DNA of 8,254 nucleotides, from positions 1-8,254 of the forward strand of contig JAJNDJ010000020.1 of the NCBI GenBank assembly GCA_021156345.1, read 5' to 3'. This document shows, in pieces, positions 1 to 6,225 of this stretch. This DNA is from Rubrobacteraceae bacterium (lineage in GTDB: Bacteria; Actinomycetota; Rubrobacteria; Rubrobacterales; Rubrobacteraceae). The translations under genes were made by a program, and so were the position numbers. The stretch's first letter is position 1. The number at the start of each line of letters is the position of its first letter. The notes under the pieces are model-generated. The model searched no databases and was not told the origin of the DNA. It saw only the letters and a list, made by a program, of their open reading frames with translations.

Positions 1-798
1 GGTGCCGAGATGGTCGCCAGCGCGCGAGATCATGTGCTCTGTAATCTCCATCTCGTCGTCCTCGAAGTGCGAGCGGCTCCATTCTGGTCCGGCGTGGATA
101 GTGACGGCAGGGGCCTCGGAGATGCCCTTGCGCTTGTTGTCGCCGATCCAGTCCAGTGGCTCGGATTTGATCTGCATTCCTCCTGGTTCAGGCACGCCGG
201 TCCAGTCGTCTAGCAAGACCATGAGGGCCAGGCACGGGTCGTAGGTTACGGCTTCGAGCTGGCGCCTGGCTCCATCCGGCAGCGTGTAGCTCCCTGACGA
301 GGTCAGATCCAACGCCTGAGGAACAGGGGCCCCGAGTACGAGAGCGTCCCCGGTTACCCGCAGGCCGGATTCGCACACTACTTCCCAGCCGGAGTCGCCA
401 TCTTCCACCCCTACAACCCTCTCTCCGGTGCGCACGTCGAGGCCCTGGGCGATGTGCTTGGGGATGGAGGTCATTCCCTCAGACCCTCTATAGCGGGGAT
501 GGCCATCTTCGTTTGGCTGGCCCTCAGCATCGGCGAAGCCGCGGGTCCACTCTGTGGCGACAGCGGCCTTGAGCCAGCCTTCGACGAGGTTGGCGAAGCG
601 TTCGCTTCTGACTGTGAAGAACTGGGCACCGTGATCGAAAGTGCCTTCCCCGACCCGCCTAGTAGCCATCCTACCGCCGACGCCGCGGCCTTTGTCCAGA
701 ACCGTAATGGTCCAGCCTTCTTGCTTCAGGGTGTTGGCCGCGAGCAGACCGGAGATGCCGGCCCCCACGATGACGCAGGATTTCTGGTTTTCGCTCAC
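1..798 (-). CDS. Renalase-like FAD-dependent amine oxidase/oxidoreductase, 3' end outside window
   Basis: The first 266 codons are present; the gene runs off the left edge. Translation begins MSENQKSCVIVGAGISGLLA, giving a Rossmann dinucleotide motif GAGISG (residues 12-17), an acidic residue at the end of the second strand (D35) expected to bind the adenosine ribose of FAD, then KGRGVGGRMATRR (36-48) and FDHGAQFFTVR (54-64). This combination is typical of bacterial renalase-like NAD(P)/FAD-dependent oxidoreductases of about 330 residues, so roughly 60 residues are missing. Animal renalase oxidises isomeric forms of NAD(P)H; substrates of the bacterial relatives are largely unknown. No signal peptide, so cytoplasmic. 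The GTG start at 798 shares GTGA with the stop of the upstream deacetylase gene and has only a weak purine-rich site before it, which points to translational coupling. The family call is firm; the substrate is not known. Confidence 0.87.
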   Translation of the reverse strand, partial: MSENQKSCVIVGAGISGLLAANTLKQEGWTITVLDKGRGVGGRMATRRVGEGTFDHGAQFFTVRSERFANLVEGWLKAAVATEWTRGFADAEGQPNEDGHPRYRGSEGMTSIPKHIAQGLDVRTGERVVGVEDGDSGWEVVCESGLRVTGDALVLGAPVPQALDLTSSGSYTLPDGARRQLEAVTYDPCLALMVLLDDWTGVPEPGGMQIKSEPLDWIGDNKRKGISEAPAVTIHAGPEWSRSHFEDDEMEITEHMISRAGDHLGT

Positions 799-1730
799 GT
801 CTGGTGAGTCTCTTTCGGTCGATCCGCTGCACTCTCCATCAGATCGGCCGCCCTACGGATGCTCTGGAAGTGTACGTCCACAGTGTCCCCTACCTCGCTG
901 GCGTAGCCGCCAGCCATCGTAACCGCGACCGGGATTGCGCGCTCCCTGCAGGTTTCGAGAACGATCCGGTCGCGCTCGGCGAGGCCTGACTTCGATACGG
1001 AGAGCCGGCCGAGGCGGTCTCCTTCGAAGGGATCGGCGCCTGCGAGGTAGATCGCGAGGCTTGCATCCACGGCGTCGAGCGCCACCTCCAAGCCTCTTTC
1101 GAGCGCCGCCAGGAACTCCGTGTCGCCGGCGCCGTCGGGGAGTGGCGCGTCGAGGTCGCTCTCCTCTTTTTGGAAGGGGAAGTTCTTTGCGCCGTGGACC
1201 GAGAACGTAAACACCGTGGGGTCTCCCCGAAGGATCGCCGCCGTCCCGTTCCCCTGGTGGACGTCCGTGTCGATGATGACCACGCGCTCCACGAGACCCG
1301 CGGCCTGGACGGCGCGGGCGGCGATGGCAGAGTCGTTGAGGACGCAGTATCCCTCGCCCCTGTCGGAGAACGCGTGGTGCGTCCCCCCTGCGAGGTTCGC
1401 GGCGAAGCCTTCGTCGAGGGCGGCGAGGCATGCCCCTAGCGTGCCGCCCGAGGCACGGCGGGAGCGCTCTACCATCTTCTGCGACCACGGGAAACCGATG
1501 CGCCGCACCTCCTTTTCCGTGAGCGTTCCGGAGGCTACGCGTTTCAGGTAGTCGGGGGCGTGTGCGCGCAGGATCTCCTCGTCCGTTACTGCCCGTGGCG
1601 TCAAGAGCTCTCCCGGGCCGCAGATCCCATCTCGCGCGACCTTCTCGCGCAGCATCGAGTACTTGACCATCGGAAATCTGTGGCCCTCGGGCAGGGGTAG
1701 TACGAAGTGGTCACTGTAGAAGACCTTCAT
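795..1730 (-). CDS. Histone deacetylase family amidohydrolase (class IV/HDAC11-like)
   Basis: A complete 311-residue protein covering the usual length of a single HDAC catalytic domain. Visible hallmarks in order are GHRFPMVKY (16-24), the catalytic His pair H118-H119 in GGTHHAF, EGYCVLND (126-133), the zinc ligands D156 and H158 in DTDVHQGNG, a third ligand D233 in GADPFEGD, and GGYA (274-277) carrying the transition-state tyrosine Y276. The GADPFEGDRLG and GGYA forms are those of the HDAC11-like class IV group. Bacterial members act as zinc amidohydrolases on acetyl-lysine, acylated polyamines or other acyl amides; which applies here cannot be read from sequence. The ATG at 1730 starts with MKVFYSDHFVLPLPEGH, a normal family N-terminus, behind only a weak GAGAGA. 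The stop TGA overlaps the GTG start of the oxidoreductase gene, so the two form an operon. Confidence 0.93.
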   Translation of the reverse strand: MKVFYSDHFVLPLPEGHRFPMVKYSMLREKVARDGICGPGELLTPRAVTDEEILRAHAPDYLKRVASGTLTEKEVRRIGFPWSQKMVERSRRASGGTLGACLAALDEGFAANLAGGTHHAFSDRGEGYCVLNDSAIAARAVQAAGLVERVVIIDTDVHQGNGTAAILRGDPTVFTFSVHGAKNFPFQKEESDLDAPLPDGAGDTEFLAALERGLEVALDAVDASLAIYLAGADPFEGDRLGRLSVSKSGLAERDRIVLETCRERAIPVAVTMAGGYASEVGDTVDVHFQSIRRAADLMESAADRPKETHQT

Positions 1731-1820
1731 GATGTCTGGCGTCTCTCGTCCATGGCGCTAATGTAGTACATGCGACGGGGGTAAACAGGAAGAGCTTTCA
1801 TAAAAACCTCAGGCGCCTGT
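1731..1820. promoter_or_regulatory. Divergent intergenic region with two short palindromes
   Basis: This 90-base gap separates the deacetylase gene (leftward) from the DUF72 gene (rightward), so it should hold promoters for both. It is more AT-rich than its surroundings. Two perfect short inverted repeats are visible: ATGTA-G-TACAT (1761-1771) and CAGGCGCCTG (1810-1819), the latter directly before the ATG at 1821. I could not find a convincing paired -35/-10 on either strand. On the minus strand an eight-codon ORF (1753 to 1727) ends TCATGA, overlapping the deacetylase start, but it has no ribosome-binding site. Confidence 0.35.
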
Positions 1821-2678
1821 ATGGTAGCATCGCAGCTTCGAGGACGGATGGACGATTCTGGGCAACAGCGGCTCTTCGCGAAGACTCCCGGCAGCATCGA
1901 GCCGCCGGAGACGGGTCTTTACCTGGGAACCTCCGGCTGGTCGTATGCGGACTGGGAAGGATCCCTCTACCCCGAGGCCCTCCCTTCTGCTTCGAGGCTC
2001 GCTGAGTACGTCAAGCACTTCGCGACCGTGGAGATTGACTCTACCTTCTACGGCACCCCGCGCCGCTCAGCGGTAGAGAAGTGGCGTGAGATCGTCCCAG
2101 AGGGCTTCCTCTTCGCTGCGAAGTTTCCGCAGGAGGTGACGCACGAGAAAAATCTCGTCGATACCCGCAGCGAGGCCGAAACGTTCCTCCACACCATGCA
2201 GGCCCTCGAGGATAGGCTCGGTCCCCTGCTCCTCCAGCTTCCGCCTTCCTTCACCGTAGAGGGTATGGGGGTGCTCGAGGATTTCCTGTCGACCCTGCCG
2301 CAGGGGCCCCGCTACGCTGTCGAGGTGCGCCACAGGAGCTGGCTCGGCTCCGACCTGCCGGCACTGCTGCGCGAGCACGGCGTCGCCCTCACCTTGGTCG
2401 ACTACCCGAGGATGCCCCGGATGGAGGAGGCGACAACAGACTTCGCCTACATCCGCTGGCTCGGCAACCGCCGCGAGTTCCCTGAGGGACACACCCATCT
2501 CAAGAAGAACCGAGACGATGACCTAAGGTGGTGGTCGGACCTCGTGGATCGCTTTCTCGAAGAGGATAGGACCGTCTTCGCCTACGCCAACAACCACTAC
2601 CAGAATCACTCCCCCTCGACGCTGGAGCGATTTCTTGAACTGAGGCGAGGCGATACTCGGCCGGCCAAGTCGTCCTGA
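1821..2678 (+). CDS. DUF72 (YecE-like) TIM-barrel protein
   Basis: A complete 285-residue protein with the whole DUF72 signature: YLGTSGWSYADWEGSLYPE (34-52), ATVEIDSTFYGTP (68-80), GFLFAAKFPQEVTH (95-108), LGPLLLQLPPSF (133-144), YAVEVRHRSWL (165-175), FAYIRWLG (208-215) and the closing VFAYANNHYQNHSP (252-265). The family folds as a TIM barrel and has no established biochemical function, although it has the look of metal-dependent or sugar-processing barrels. Predicted cytoplasmic. The first ATG is at 1821 with a poor ribosome-binding site; M10 at 1848 is preceded by GAGGA and could be the true start, giving 276 residues. The last 20 or so residues are closely matched by a separate fragment at 6456-6510, a relic of a second copy. 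A strong ribosome-binding site lies immediately after its stop codon. Confidence 0.92.
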   Translation: MVASQLRGRMDDSGQQRLFAKTPGSIEPPETGLYLGTSGWSYADWEGSLYPEALPSASRLAEYVKHFATVEIDSTFYGTPRRSAVEKWREIVPEGFLFAAKFPQEVTHEKNLVDTRSEAETFLHTMQALEDRLGPLLLQLPPSFTVEGMGVLEDFLSTLPQGPRYAVEVRHRSWLGSDLPALLREHGVALTLVDYPRMPRMEEATTDFAYIRWLGNRREFPEGHTHLKKNRDDDLRWWSDLVDRFLEEDRTVFAYANNHYQNHSPSTLERFLELRRGDTRPAKSS

Positions 2679-2691
2679 AGGAGATCACTAC

Positions 2692-2748
2692 ATGCACCGA
2701 GGGAGGGATGCGGTTCCGTATTCGGTCGATGGCTTTCGTATTTCGTAA
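2692..2748 (+). CDS. Possible 18-residue ORF behind a strong ribosome-binding site
   Basis: Directly after the DUF72 stop (TGA 2676-2678) comes AAGGAG (2678-2683) and, 8 bases later, an ATG that opens an ORF reading MHRGRDAVPYSVDGFRIS and ending in TAA. The site and spacing are ideal, better than those of most genes in this window, and the spacing to DUF72 is what one expects of a coupled downstream gene. The peptide has no recognisable domain. It may be a small protein, or the truncated beginning of a gene that once followed DUF72 in an operon. I cannot separate these from sequence alone. Confidence 0.3.
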   Translation: MHRGRDAVPYSVDGFRIS

Positions 2749-2837
2749 GCTCTCCCAGCCTCCGGACTTCATCTAATTGCATATCCATCCAGGACCACAA
2801 TATGTAGAGAGTCCCGGTCTAACAACGGGGAGGCAAT

Positions 2838-2924
2838 ATGGTAATTCTCTGGCCGTTAGAACCGGACCTATGCAGGATCTTGCATCTGGACTTCCGAGTA
2901 TTCTCCTTCCACGCACTCGGGTGA
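2838..2924 (+). CDS. Possible 28-residue ORF in the usp upstream region
   Basis: GGGGAGG (2827-2833) stands 4 bases before an ATG that opens a 28-residue ORF beginning MVILWPLEPDLC and ending FSFHALG, with its TGA inside the direct repeat core at 2913-2926. No known domain or motif. The single hydrophobic start is too short for a membrane segment. It could be a leader peptide upstream of the stress protein gene or a chance ORF; the ribosome-binding site is the only support. Confidence 0.22.
   Translation: MVILWPLEPDLCRILHLDFRVFSFHALG
2870..2885. promoter_or_regulatory. Near-perfect 16-base palindrome, candidate operator
   Basis: ATGCAGGATCTTGCAT matches its own reverse complement at 14 of 16 positions, with perfect ATGCA/TGCAT arms and a GATC core. 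It lies about 125 bases upstream of the universal stress protein start. The size and symmetry suit a dimeric repressor site, but I do not recognise it as the site of a named regulator, and no promoter hexamers next to it are convincing. Confidence 0.25.
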
Positions 2925-2933
2925 ATAGACTCC
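2896..2933 (+). repeat. Direct repeat, copy A (upstream of usp)
   Basis: This 38-base segment aligns without gaps to 3465-3502 at 29 of 38 positions, including a perfect 14-base core GCACTCGGGTGAAT (2913-2926). The two copies are 569 bases apart and bracket the universal stress protein gene. A 14-base identity alone could arise by chance in a window this size, but the extended similarity and placement make common origin plausible. Confidence 0.45.
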
Positions 2934-2969
2934 GGACGCGAGCGCTGAACCTCGGCCTGTGGCATCATG

Positions 2970-3001
2970 ACGCCCAAGGAAGGGGCGTAGAGCAAGGAGG
3001 T
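2970..3001 (+). promoter_or_regulatory. Leader hairpin and consensus ribosome-binding site of usp
   Basis: A 6-base-pair hairpin, ACGCCC (2970-2975) with GGGCGT (2983-2988) around a 7-base loop, ends 5 bases before AAGGAGGT (2994-3001). The latter is a full match to the anti-Shine-Dalgarno sequence, 7 bases from the GTG at 3009, and settles that start. The hairpin leaves the ribosome-binding site free and lacks a following T-run, so it is not a terminator; it may stabilise the mRNA end. Confidence 0.55.
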
Positions 3002-3008
3002 TAGCCCA

Positions 3009-3446
3009 GTGAGTATATTCCCCACCAAGGTCCTTCTGGCCACCGACGGCTCCAGGGAGGGCAAGTTGGCCGCAACCACCGCTGCCGACCTGGCCAACAG
3101 CACTGGCTCCGAGTTGCACGTCGTCCATGTTGGGGAGTCACCACTCATCTACCATCCCGAAAGACACGCATACCGTGCCGAGTATGAAAAGCATGAGAAA
3201 GGGTCTCAACAACTCCTAGAGGCGGAGGTGGAGCGGGTAGAGGAGACCGGAGCTACGGTGGCGCAGGCGCACCTGAGGATGGGCAGAGCAGACGAAGAGA
3301 TAGTCGAGTTGGCTCAGAGCCTGGGTGCCGGGATGATAGTGATGGGCAGCAGGGGTCAAGGCAGGATAAGAAGGGCGCTCATGGGAAGTGTGTCTGAGTC
3401 CGTGGTTCGTAACGCCCACTGCCCAACGACCATCGTCCGGGAGTAA
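3009..3446 (+). CDS. Universal stress protein, ATP-binding UspA type
   Basis: A 145-residue single Usp domain, the usual length. The N-terminus KVLLATDGS (7-15) contains the ATDGS strand-loop with the conserved Asp that contacts adenine nucleotide, and the C-terminus has the complete nucleotide motif G113-x2-G116-x9-G126-S127 within MGSRGQGRIRRALMGSVSES, followed by CPTTIV (138-143). This identifies the ATP-binding subgroup rather than the UspA group that lacks the motif. Such proteins dimerise in the cytoplasm and support survival under starvation, oxidative or other stress; the specific trigger is not evident. The GTG start is fixed by a perfect AAGGAGGT. It appears monocistronic: a 330-base leader lies upstream and the copper operon converges on it downstream. 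Imperfect direct repeats flank the gene. Confidence 0.95.
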   Translation: MSIFPTKVLLATDGSREGKLAATTAADLANSTGSELHVVHVGESPLIYHPERHAYRAEYEKHEKGSQQLLEAEVERVEETGATVAQAHLRMGRADEEIVELAQSLGAGMIVMGSRGQGRIRRALMGSVSESVVRNAHCPTTIVRE

Positions 3447-3464
3447 GAAGAAAGCGCAACTTCG

Positions 3465-3502
3465 TAGAATTCCACTTCTAAGCACTCGGGTGAATTGCGT
3501 CC
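3465..3502 (+). repeat. Direct repeat, copy B (downstream of usp)
   Basis: The partner of 2896-2933, with the core GCACTCGGGTGAAT at 3482-3495. It occupies most of the 78-base convergent gap between the stress protein stop and the CopC-CopD stop. Its left part contains a weak stem TAGAA/TTCTA (3465-3469 with 3476-3480). No strong rho-independent terminator is visible in the gap for either gene. Confidence 0.45.
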
Positions 3503-3524
3503 CCAGAGGCCACTCCCGCGCACG

Positions 3525-4958
3525 CTAAGCGCTGCTTGCGGGCGGTAGGCTGGTCAGGAAGCCCGTGGCCACGAACAACCCGAGTGCCAGGAGCAGCTCT
3601 ACGACGACCAGGCAACTGGTCGGCCCGCGACCGCGCAGCAAAAAGTTCGACGCGCCTACGGTGAGCAGCAGGCTCAGCACTACGAGCTTCGCTATGAGGG
3701 CACGGCCATAGGGCGTGGCGAGCAAAGCTTGCGGGTTTGGAACGTGCAGGACGGCCGCGTAAAGGCCGGTGCAGGCGAGCACCACCACGGCGAATGTGGC
3801 CACCGCCGAGAAGCGGCGCACCACACGTTTGTGCAGCTTCGTCCGGCTACGAGGGGCTAGGCTACGATACGATCTGGAGCAAAGGGCGACGCCAAAGCCC
3901 AGCAAGCCGCCCATCCAGACCGCCGCGGCCACAGCGTGGGTCCAGTCCGCCAGGAGGGTCAAGAGGCGGCCCGTGGCGGCGGCATGGCTTAGCCCGGTCA
4001 GCGTCATCAGGAGCACGGCGCTCGCTCCGATCGCCGCCCACCACACCCAGGTGCGCCCCAACCCCGCGGCTGCGGCGATCACTGCGGCCGCAAGCAGCGC
4101 CAAGCCAAGACGGGCCAGCCAGACCGCGCCGACCCTGCTGTCGAAGAGCGTTTGCCAGAATAGCTCGCTGCTCAGGGGGTCCCCGGAGGCCAGCACCGCG
4201 TAGGAGGACAGCTCTCCCACGCCCGCCAGGGCGAGAGCTAGGAGCAGGCCCCCTGCCAGCATCCCGAAAGAGCGGATCGCATCGCGCCCGACGCCCGACT
4301 GCCTGCTGGCCGGAAGCCACACGAGTGCCGCGAACGGCGCCAGGCCGGCCAGAAACGCGCTCGCGGCGAGGGCTAGCCCGTGTGCGATACTTGCAGCCCA
4401 ACTTGCGGCTCGTCCCGCAGCGGGCTCAGGAACGGTCCCTCGCCCTCCGGTGGACGCTTCCTCCCCAGCACCTCCTCCGTGGTGCCCGGCGTGGTGTCCG
4501 CTCTGCGCCCCTGCGGCTTGGGCGGCGTCATCTCTCTTCCCAGCATCTTCAGACGGTGGCCGGTCCTCTCCCGCGGCCAGCACGGCGAAGGCGTATCGCC
4601 CTTCCACGACGTGCCCGTCTAGGGAGGTGACACGCCACTTAACGGTGTAGGATCCCTTGGACAACCTCTCGACGTCCGCCAGCACGACCCTCGCGTCCTC
4701 GGGATCCACGCGGGCATCGTGAGTGTCGACTCGGGTGCCACCAGCGCCACGCACGACCACCGGGTCGAACTCCGCGTCCACGGGCTCGCTGAAGTGCAGT
4801 TCGACACGCTCGGGGGGCTTGGACACTGCGCTCCCCCGCGGAGGAGAGGCCTCCACGAGGTTCGCGTGGGCAAGCGCCGGTGCGCAAGCCAGCACGAGCC
4901 AGGCCGCGGCCAGCCCTGCGATGAGCGCAGCGCGTCCCTTCGTCGCACTCTTCGGCAT
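3525..4958 (-). CDS. copCD: CopC-CopD fusion, copper-binding and copper transport membrane protein
   Basis: A 477-residue fusion. Residues 1-30 form a signal peptide ending ALA, so the mature protein begins with H31. The CopC domain (31-126) reads [22 protein letters not shown] and SLDGHVVEG; mature His1 together with D114 and H116 form the Cu(II) site of CopC proteins, and the lack of Met-rich clusters means no visible Cu(I) site. A linker (about 127-185) is rich in Gly, Ala and acidic residues and carries HHAGHH (155-160). The rest is a CopD domain with about eight membrane helices (near 189-215, 230-256, 278-300, 304-323, 335-360, 384-405, 419-440, 449-470), including LSHAAATG (323-330) and [14 protein letters not shown] (338-351). 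Comparable to YcnJ of Bacillus, which imports copper. Starts 3 bases after the ycnI stop, so co-translated with it. Direction of transport is inferred from the family. Confidence 0.93.
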   Translation of the reverse strand: MPKSATKGRAALIAGLAAAWLVLACAPALAHANLVEASPPRGSAVSKPPERVELHFSEPVDAEFDPVVVRGAGGTRVDTHDARVDPEDARVVLADVERLSKGSYTVKWRVTSLDGHVVEGRYAFAVLAAGEDRPPSEDAGKRDDAAQAAGAQSGHHAGHHGGGAGEEASTGGRGTVPEPAAGRAASWAASIAHGLALAASAFLAGLAPFAALVWLPASRQSGVGRDAIRSFGMLAGGLLLALALAGVGELSSYAVLASGDPLSSELFWQTLFDSRVGAVWLARLGLALLAAAVIAAAAGLGRTWVWWAAIGASAVLLMTLTGLSHAAATGRLLTLLADWTHAVAAAVWMGGLLGFGVALCSRSYRSLAPRSRTKLHKRVVRRFSAVATFAVVVLACTGLYAAVLHVPNPQALLATPYGRALIAKLVVLSLLLTVGASNFLLRGRGPTSCLVVVELLLALGLFVATGFLTSLPPASSA

Positions 4959-4961
4959 CCT

Positions 4962-5597
4962 CTACCCTAGGAGGCGCCGCGCTAGCAGAGCCGAAACCAC
5001 CAGTCCAACAAAGCCAAGCCCTGCATAGACGGCCAGGTTCGTCCCTCCCGTGTCTGCAAGGACCTGCGCTTCGCCACCCGGCTTTTGGGAGGCGCTCGCA
5101 TCCGGCGGCCGCGGGCTGGCCTGGAGATGCTCAGATCCGCCGGAGACCACCTCGATCACAGAGGCGGGCTCTTCGGAATCAGGGGGGGCGGTCCACTCTA
5201 CGACGCTGCCGTCCTCGTAGGTCTGGATCGCCTTCCACGCGTACTCGCCAGGCTCTTCAGGGACTTGGGCTTGCACGAGGAACTGCTGGAATTCCCGCGG
5301 GCGTATCTCCCCGCCGGAGAAGGTCACGGCCGTCACAACACCGCCGTCCTCCTGGAAGGTGTGCTCCCATCCGGGCACGGGCTGCACCCCGGAGAGCAAG
5401 AACCCCTCGGGCACCTCTACCCGGATCTTGGTGGTCGGTATCTCCTTCTCTGTCGGAACGGAGACGGTAAGGGTTGCGTAGTCGCCGGCCGTCACCACCT
5501 CCGGGGAGACGACCACGTGGGCCCCAGCCGGGGCAGGCACGGTGAGCATCGCGCCGACGCCGAGTACGCCGCTCACGACAAACGATAGTCCCTTCAT
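4962..5597 (-). CDS. ycnI: YcnI/DUF1775 copper-binding protein with LAxTG cell-wall anchor
   Basis: A 211-residue exported protein. A signal peptide (1-26) ends PAPAGA, leaving H27 as the mature N-terminus in HVVVSP, as in the YcnI family, where the terminal His helps form a copper site. The DUF1775 domain spans about 27-152, with [13 protein letters not shown] (54-66), GWEHTF (76-81), [12 protein letters not shown] (102-113) and a [15 protein letters not shown] segment (121-135). After a proline/serine-rich spacer comes LADTG (180-184, bases 5046-5060), a hydrophobic helix (about 188-206) and a final ARRLLG: a complete sortase signal of the LAxTG class. The protein is therefore predicted to be peptidoglycan-linked, though a simple membrane tether is possible. 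AGGAGG (5606-5611) lies 8 bases before the ATG. It is second in the copper operon and directly precedes the CopC-CopD gene. Confidence 0.93.
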   Translation of the reverse strand: MKGLSFVVSGVLGVGAMLTVPAPAGAHVVVSPEVVTAGDYATLTVSVPTEKEIPTTKIRVEVPEGFLLSGVQPVPGWEHTFQEDGGVVTAVTFSGGEIRPREFQQFLVQAQVPEEPGEYAWKAIQTYEDGSVVEWTAPPDSEEPASVIEVVSGGSEHLQASPRPPDASASQKPGGEAQVLADTGGTNLAVYAGLGFVGLVVSALLARRLLG

Positions 5598-5673
5598 CTA
5601 CTCTTCCTCCTGACGTGCCCTCGCTCAGCCAAACGGCAGGCATCGCAGCCTGGTCGAAGTCGGGCTTCTTCTG

Positions 5674-6108
5674 CTACATGATGGTGAGGGTCAGGAGGAG
5701 TAGGATTGGGGGTCTGTGCGGGACAGAGGGCGAGTGCTGAGATGGGAGGTCCTTCGTCGGAGAAGGCTGGCGCGGCTGTTCGCCGGGTGAGGGCGTGTCC
5801 CCTAGCACAGCCAACATCGCCTGGAATATGGTCTGGAGAAGGTCTTGAAAAAGACCCGCGTAGGGTGCCGCGGAGGCGAAGTCCTGCCCGGGTATGGATC
5901 GGGAGAAGTGGACATCTGTTTTGTCGTCTGTGTGCATGGGCTGATGCTCGTGGTGGGCCAATGTGCCGTGATGGTGGTTGTGCCCGTTGGCGACGGCCGC
6001 TTCATGAAGGGCGGCCTGATCCAGGGTGGCGTGCGTCCCCCCGAACCAAGCCAGAGACGCAATGGGCTGAGAGACGACAACCAACAGCGCTAGCAGGTGC
6101 GCGGCCAT
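5674..6108 (-). CDS. His-rich exported or membrane-tethered protein of the copper operon
   Basis: Not a family I can name. From the ATG at 6108 it is 144 residues: a hydrophobic N-terminal segment MAAHLLALLVVVSQPIASLA, then a His cluster with nine His between 43 and 67, including NGHNHHHG and AHHEHQPMH, an amphipathic stretch LFQDLLQTIFQAMLAVL (86-102), a Pro/Ser-rich tail and a short hydrophobic end PPILLLLTLTIM. The His cluster suggests reversible binding of copper or a related metal outside the membrane. It is the first gene of the block, 76 bases before ycnI. The frame stays open upstream to a TAG at 6178-6180, so a TTG at 6165 is another possible start (163 residues); neither has a good ribosome-binding site. 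The nearest strong one lies above that TAG. Real gene likely from context and composition; function inferred. Confidence 0.65.
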   Translation of the reverse strand: MAAHLLALLVVVSQPIASLAWFGGTHATLDQAALHEAAVANGHNHHHGTLAHHEHQPMHTDDKTDVHFSRSIPGQDFASAAPYAGLFQDLLQTIFQAMLAVLGDTPSPGEQPRQPSPTKDLPSQHSPSVPHRPPILLLLTLTIM

Positions 6109-6177
6109 GACTCCCAACGGTCGGGCATCGAACAAGGGGTGCGTATGGAAAGGCGAAGCTAGCAACCTGCGACCATT

Positions 6178-6225
6178 CTACGCCTTTCGCCGAACTTCGG
6201 AGATATCCGTCAGTGCGAACGTCAC
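6178..6225 (-). CDS. 15-codon ORF in frame with the His-rich gene, ended by TAG
   Basis: GGGAGG (6232-6237) stands 6 bases before a GTG at 6225 that reads MTFALTDISEVRRKA and stops at TAG (6178-6180). The same frame then continues without another stop into the His-rich gene, whose possible TTG start lies 12 bases after the TAG. It may be the original N-terminus of that protein cut off by a nonsense change, or a leader peptide whose translation affects the copper operon. The ribosome-binding site is the strongest near the operon's 5' end. Confidence 0.35.
   Translation of the reverse strand: MTFALTDISEVRRKA

Noticed and set aside
1120..1551. A 143-codon plus-strand ORF opposite the deacetylase
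   Set aside because: Antisense to a gene with complete catalytic motifs; Arg/Ser/Pro-rich shadow.
1727..1753. Eight-codon ORF ending TCATGA over the deacetylase start
   Set aside because: No ribosome-binding site and such short overlaps are frequent by chance; not enough to call a leader peptide.
3515..3542. CCCGC/GCGGG inverted repeat at the convergent end of usp and copCD, considered as a terminator
   Set aside because: Only five pairs, a long loop, no T-run, and it lies partly inside the CopC-CopD coding end.
3737..4630. A 297-codon plus-strand ORF opposite the CopC-CopD gene
   Set aside because: Very Arg/Pro/Ser-rich translation without domains, lying wholly antisense to a firmly identified gene; a typical high-GC shadow frame.
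5085..5588. A 167-codon plus-strand ORF opposite ycnI
   Set aside because: Antisense to a clear DUF1775 gene, low-complexity composition and no ribosome-binding site.
6178..6180. TAG read as a recoded amino acid
   Set aside because: No recoding element or pyrrolysine genes are visible; a plain stop or nonsense change is simpler.
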